This document shows positions 6,708 through 9,683 of a DNA stretch of 9,683 nucleotides, piece after piece. Each line of letters begins with the position of its first letter. The stretch's first letter is position 1. Under the pieces are notes generated by a model. The model did not search any database, had not been told where the DNA came from, and saw nothing but the letters and a program-made list of their open reading frames with translations. Location: positions 1 to 9,683 of the forward strand of contig JAGNOY010000050.1 in assembly GCA_017989935.1 (NCBI GenBank), given 5' to 3'. The stretch comes from Chitinophagaceae bacterium (lineage in GTDB: Bacteria > Bacteroidota > Bacteroidia > Chitinophagales > Chitinophagaceae). Position numbers and translations under genes: made by a program.

Positions 6708-8159
6708 ATGCTTAAGCGCTATTTTTTGTCGAACATTTTGATTATGCTGTTGCTGAACTTATTGGTAAAGCCATGTTGGATATTTATTATAGACAGAAAT
6801 GTACAACTTAAAGTAGGTCATGAAGAGTATGGATTATACAATGCCTTATTTAGTTTGAGTATTATTTTTAATATTTTACTTGATTTTGGTATCACTAATT
6901 TCAATAACCGATACATAGCTTCGGATCAACAAAGAATTGGTTATTCATTACCCAATATGATTGCAGTAAAAGGAATACTCAGTCTATTATATTTTTTCAT
7001 TGTTTTTGTGGTGGCTTTTATAATGAATTATCATGGTCGGTCTCTTTATTTGCTGTGCTTATTGGCTATTGTGCAATTGCTTAGTTCATTTCTTCAATAT
7101 TTAAGAAGTAATATTTCGGCTAGTCATGATTTTAAAATAGATAGTTTTTTATCAGTTTTTGATAAAGTTCTTATGATATTGGTATGTAGTGTATTGCTTT
7201 TTAGTCCAAAATTTGAGTCTTACTTTGTGATTGAATGGTTCATTTATGCACAAATAGGGGCCTATATTTTAACTATCATTATTGCCTTACTGATTACAAT
7301 ACGGCGTTATACACAAATTACCTTTAAACATTTGTCGTTAGATGAAATGTGGCGTTTATGTAAAGGGAGTTTGCCATATGCGGTGTTGATCTTATTGATG
7401 GGGATTTATATGCGTAGCGACACCCTGATGTTAGAAAGAATGGACGGTGCAGCTGAAAATGGCATCTATGCGCAAGCTTATCGAATACTTGATGCGGCAA
7501 ATACTTTTGGTTTGTTGTTTGCTGGCATGCTGTTGTCAATGTTTTCACGTATGATCAGCAAGAAATTGCAAATTGACGAACTTGTGAAAACCAGCACAAA
7601 TATTCTCATGCCTGTATCACTTGCTTGTGTAGCATTCAGTATGTTTTATGCAACTGACATCATGAATTGGTTGTATCATGATCAGTCGGAAAAATTAGGC
7701 TATATCTATATTTTGTTAATTGCATGTTTTCCAGCTTTTTGTTTAATGTACATTTATTCGACCTTACTTACTGCAAATGGTGACATCGTGTTATTAATCA
7801 AGATTGCCTTTGTTGGCTGTTTATTGAGTATTGGCTTAAATATAGCTTTGATTCCTGCGCAAAAGGCATTAGGGGCTGCAACAGCTGCATTTCTTGTCGA
7901 GTGGATATTGGCCTTTTTGTTTATTTATGCTTGTTATCAACGTTTTGCTTTAACGCTTTCTTGGAAATGGTTGCTGAAATTTGTTTGGTTTTTTATATTA
8001 TTACTTGGTGTAAATGCCCTGTTTGCCTATTTCAACATCAAATTACTTATGGCCATGATGCTGAATGCTGGTGTATTTTTATTGATGGTTTATCTTGTTG
8101 GTTTGTGGGATGTGAATTCAATTCAAGGGTATTTAAAACAATATAAAACTGAATCTTAA
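6708..8159 (+). CDS. Wzx-like polysaccharide flippase (MOP superfamily)
   Basis: A 483-residue inner-membrane protein predicted to flip undecaprenyl-linked oligosaccharide units to the periplasmic face. It is hydrophobic throughout, with about 12-14 membrane segments. The N-terminus carries a signature I recognise from Bacteroidota oligosaccharide flippases: LLVKPCWIFIIDR (18-30), then EEYGLYNALF (39-48), then NILLDFGITNFNNRYI (55-70). A mid-protein segment around the seventh helix, LPYAVLILLMGIYMRSDTLM followed by LERMDGAAENGIYAQAYRI, is typical of the family. The frame is open upstream to a GTG at 6579, but those 43 extra codons (hydrophilic, with no family resemblance) are unlikely to be translated; the ATG at 6708 puts the first helix at the N-terminus as expected. 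No clear -33/-7 pair was found in 6530-6707, so its promoter is unresolved. It is followed after 49 nt by the Wzz-like gene, which has its own promoter. Confidence 0.88.
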   Translation: MLKRYFLSNILIMLLLNLLVKPCWIFIIDRNVQLKVGHEEYGLYNALFSLSIIFNILLDFGITNFNNRYIASDQQRIGYSLPNMIAVKGILSLLYFFIVFVVAFIMNYHGRSLYLLCLLAIVQLLSSFLQYLRSNISASHDFKIDSFLSVFDKVLMILVCSVLLFSPKFESYFVIEWFIYAQIGAYILTIIIALLITIRRYTQITFKHLSLDEMWRLCKGSLPYAVLILLMGIYMRSDTLMLERMDGAAENGIYAQAYRILDAANTFGLLFAGMLLSMFSRMISKKLQIDELVKTSTNILMPVSLACVAFSMFYATDIMNWLYHDQSEKLGYIYILLIACFPAFCLMYIYSTLLTANGDIVLLIKIAFVGCLLSIGLNIALIPAQKALGAATAAFLVEWILAFLFIYACYQRFALTLSWKWLLKFVWFFILLLGVNALFAYFNIKLLMAMMLNAGVFLLMVYLVGLWDVNSIQGYLKQYKTES

Positions 8160-8163
8160 TCTG

Positions 8164-8191
8164 TTGGGCTAAGCATTAAATTATATATTTG
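8164..8191 (+). promoter_or_regulatory. Bacteroidota promoter for the Wzz-like / O-antigen ligase pair
   Basis: TTG (8164-8166) and a perfect TATATTTG box (8184-8191) are separated by 17 nt. It sits in the short gap after the flippase stop codon, with the -7 box ending 17 nt before the ATG at 8209. It suggests that the downstream genes can be transcribed independently of the flippase gene. Confidence 0.62.
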
Positions 8192-8208
8192 CTACCTAAC
8201 TTATTTAT

Positions 8209-9186
8209 ATGGAGAGTAAGGAATTTCAGTTCGATTTATTTGATGTCATTAAAGTCGCTTTAAAATGGAAAAAGCACATTCTGATCTTGGCTTTTTCAGC
8301 AGCTTTAATCGCTGCCATTTATTTTTTTATGCAGAAAAATGTGTACAGTGCCTATGGCTCATTTTTTCCTTCGTCAGCAGTAATTAGTGGTAGAGTAAAT
8401 TTATTTAGTGAAGGTAAGCAAGAGTGGATAGACTATTTTGGTGGAGAAAATGAAGTGGATCGAGCTTTTGTAATCGGGAATTCAGCTTCGGTGGTTTCGT
8501 ATTTGATTGGGAAATTTAATATCGCGGAACATTATAACATTGATACAAATGCAAAGGATGCCTCTAAAAAGGTATATAAGCGGTTCATGAAAAATTTTTC
8601 TATCAATCGTACCGGTTATAATCATTTGGAAGTGAATTTTACAGATGAAGACCCCAATCTTGCCTATCAAGTTGTAAATGAAGCTATGAATCGAATTGAA
8701 AATCAGATGCGGATTTTATTTGCAGGTATTAACAGGCAGTTAGCCATCTCTATTGAACAAAGAGCAGACTCAATAAACAAGAATTTGTTGATTTACACCG
8801 ATTCGTTAGCTAATATGCGTGTTAAATATCAAATTTATGATTTGATTGCTCCTGGTCGAAAAAATATGATTCAATCGAGTCCGAAGGGAAGTGGAATAGA
8901 GTTTGCCAAAGGATTAGAATCGATACAAAATATTGAAGAAATTAAAAATAAATTGGCCATGGATCAGGCAAGATTTATGTCTTTAGCCAATGAGTTTAGA
9001 ACTTCTACTTTTGACGGTTTCCCAATGATTCATGTGATGCAATGGGCTTCGCCGAATGGTCCTAAAGCAGGCCCATTCAGGATTTTAGGCGTATTGACTA
9101 CATTTGGTGCAGCTTTGTTTTTTGGATTGTTGTTAGCTATAGTGATAGAAATTTTTACATTGAATAAATCGAGAATATTAAGGTAA
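8209..9186 (+). CDS. Wzz-like polysaccharide chain-length determinant protein (no kinase domain)
   Basis: A 325-residue inner-membrane co-polymerase-type protein predicted to set polysaccharide chain length. A short cytoplasmic N-terminus (FDLFDVIKVALKWKKHI) leads into membrane helix 1 at about 23-41. A large periplasmic domain follows, with a helical, coiled-coil-prone stretch at about 165-250 (repeated QxxxxxADSI, SLANMRVKY and IEEIKNKLAMDQ patterns). A proline-containing segment (ASPNGPKAGPF, ending about 290) precedes helix 2 at about 293-316, followed by a short basic tail (NKSRILR). The order TM - coiled coil - Pro-rich - TM is that of the Wzz/polysaccharide co-polymerase family. There is no Walker A motif or tyrosine-rich C-terminus, so it is not a Wzc-type fused kinase. 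The primary sequence is divergent, so the call rests mainly on architecture and context. Its stop codon overlaps the start of the next gene (TAATG), implying co-translation with the O-antigen ligase-like protein. Confidence 0.75.
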   Translation: MESKEFQFDLFDVIKVALKWKKHILILAFSAALIAAIYFFMQKNVYSAYGSFFPSSAVISGRVNLFSEGKQEWIDYFGGENEVDRAFVIGNSASVVSYLIGKFNIAEHYNIDTNAKDASKKVYKRFMKNFSINRTGYNHLEVNFTDEDPNLAYQVVNEAMNRIENQMRILFAGINRQLAISIEQRADSINKNLLIYTDSLANMRVKYQIYDLIAPGRKNMIQSSPKGSGIEFAKGLESIQNIEEIKNKLAMDQARFMSLANEFRTSTFDGFPMIHVMQWASPNGPKAGPFRILGVLTTFGAALFFGLLLAIVIEIFTLNKSRILR

Positions 9187-9683
9187 TGAAAGTGATGCAA
9201 ATGCCTAGGACTATTTTTCTCTTTGTAGGGGGATTGTTTTTAGCGTGCTTAGCATTGGGTTTTATTTTTGAATTATTTTGGCTTACAGCCCTTCCTTTTG
9301 CATTGCTTTTTGGCTATCTTTTTTTGTCAGACATCCGAATTCCGTTTTATTTGCTGTTGGCTTCTTTGCCTATTTCATTTCACTTTCAGGACAAACTCGA
9401 TTTCCCTGATGAAATTTTAATGATTGCATGTACGATATTATTTTTTCTTTATGTGTTAATTAAACATAGAAGTCTAGTGCTAAAAAATTGGATACAGCAT
9501 CCATTAATTATCATTATTGCAATTTCCTTTTGTTGGTTGATTCTTAGTGTTGTTTTTTCTGAATCGCCTTTGTTCTCTGCTAAATTTCTACTTAAAAAAA
9601 TTTGGTATTTGATTCCATTTTTAATGATGCCTATTGTTTTATTAGCTCAAAAGGAAGCTGTGGCGAAGGCATTTCAAATTTTG
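9186..9683 (+). CDS. O-antigen ligase/polymerase-family membrane protein, 3'-truncated by the window edge
   Basis: The frame starts at the ATG overlapping the previous stop codon by one base and stays open for 166 codons to the end of the window. The translation begins MKVMQMPRTIFLFVGGLFLA and is very hydrophobic. Approximate membrane helices lie at 9-27, 30-48, 53-68, 76-92, 105-124 and 138-155. The segment SESPLFSAKFLLKKIWYLIP (about 125-144) matches the region found near the fourth or fifth helix of Wzy/WaaL-family proteins, where a short Ser-(Asp/Glu)-x-Pro loop precedes an Lys-rich helix and a WY-(I/L)-(I/V)-P segment. The family either polymerises undecaprenyl-linked repeat units (Wzy) or ligates glycan to lipid A core (WaaL). 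Its catalytic large periplasmic loop lies beyond the window, so polymerase and ligase cannot be separated. Alternative ATGs at 9195 and 9201 exist. Position directly after a Wzz-like gene favours a Wzy role. Confidence 0.8.
   Translation, partial: MKVMQMPRTIFLFVGGLFLACLALGFIFELFWLTALPFALLFGYLFLSDIRIPFYLLLASLPISFHFQDKLDFPDEILMIACTILFFLYVLIKHRSLVLKNWIQHPLIIIIAISFCWLILSVVFSESPLFSAKFLLKKIWYLIPFLMMPIVLLAQKEAVAKAFQIL

Noticed and set aside
7324..7548. Minus-strand open frame inside the flippase gene
   Set aside because: No similarity to a known protein, fully inside a strongly coding gene on the other strand. The same holds for minus-strand frames at 291-479, 818-1027, 5140-5343 and 8482-8670.

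Overview
The window looks like a chromosomal segment from a low-GC member of the Bacteroidota. Three things point there. Two neighbouring genes encode secreted proteins with type IX secretion (T9SS) C-terminal sorting domains, one of type A and one of type B (CHU_C). One of these carries SprB-type repeats. Several genes are preceded by Bacteroidota-style -7 boxes (TAnnTTTG) rather than E. coli-type promoters. A free-living Chitinophagales- or Sphingobacteria-like organism is plausible, but that finer placement is inference.

Layout. Positions 1-1166 hold the 3' part of an APC-superfamily amino acid permease, closed by a strong intrinsic terminator. Positions 1293-3119 encode a secreted multidomain T9SS type A cargo protein, again followed by a clear terminator. 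A 3180-3360 spacer contains a locally GC-rich, partly palindromic patch that resembles neither neighbour. Positions 3364-5337 encode a second, SprB-repeat-bearing T9SS type B cargo. It ends 11 nt from the end of a convergent GT4-type glycosyltransferase gene (5349-6491, minus strand).

From 6708 to the right edge, the plus strand carries what looks like the start of a surface-polysaccharide locus: a Wzx-like flippase (6708-8159), a Wzz-like chain-length protein without a kinase domain (8209-9186), and the first 166 codons of an O-antigen ligase/polymerase-family membrane protein (9186 to the edge). The last two overlap by one base. With the divergent glycosyltransferase this gives the core of a Wzx/Wzy-type assembly line: sugar transfer on the cytoplasmic face, lipid-linked unit flipping, polymerisation or ligation, and length control. 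The outer-membrane export protein and further glycosyltransferases are not in the window and may lie to the right.

I see no RNA genes, CRISPR array, insertion sequence or phage gene, and no clearly new defence or mobile system. The less ordinary signals are the GC-rich intergenic patch at 3212-3281, a perfect 14-bp palindrome where the -33 element of the type A cargo promoter should be, and a near-consensus promoter placed so close to the glycosyltransferase start that its mRNA may be almost leaderless.
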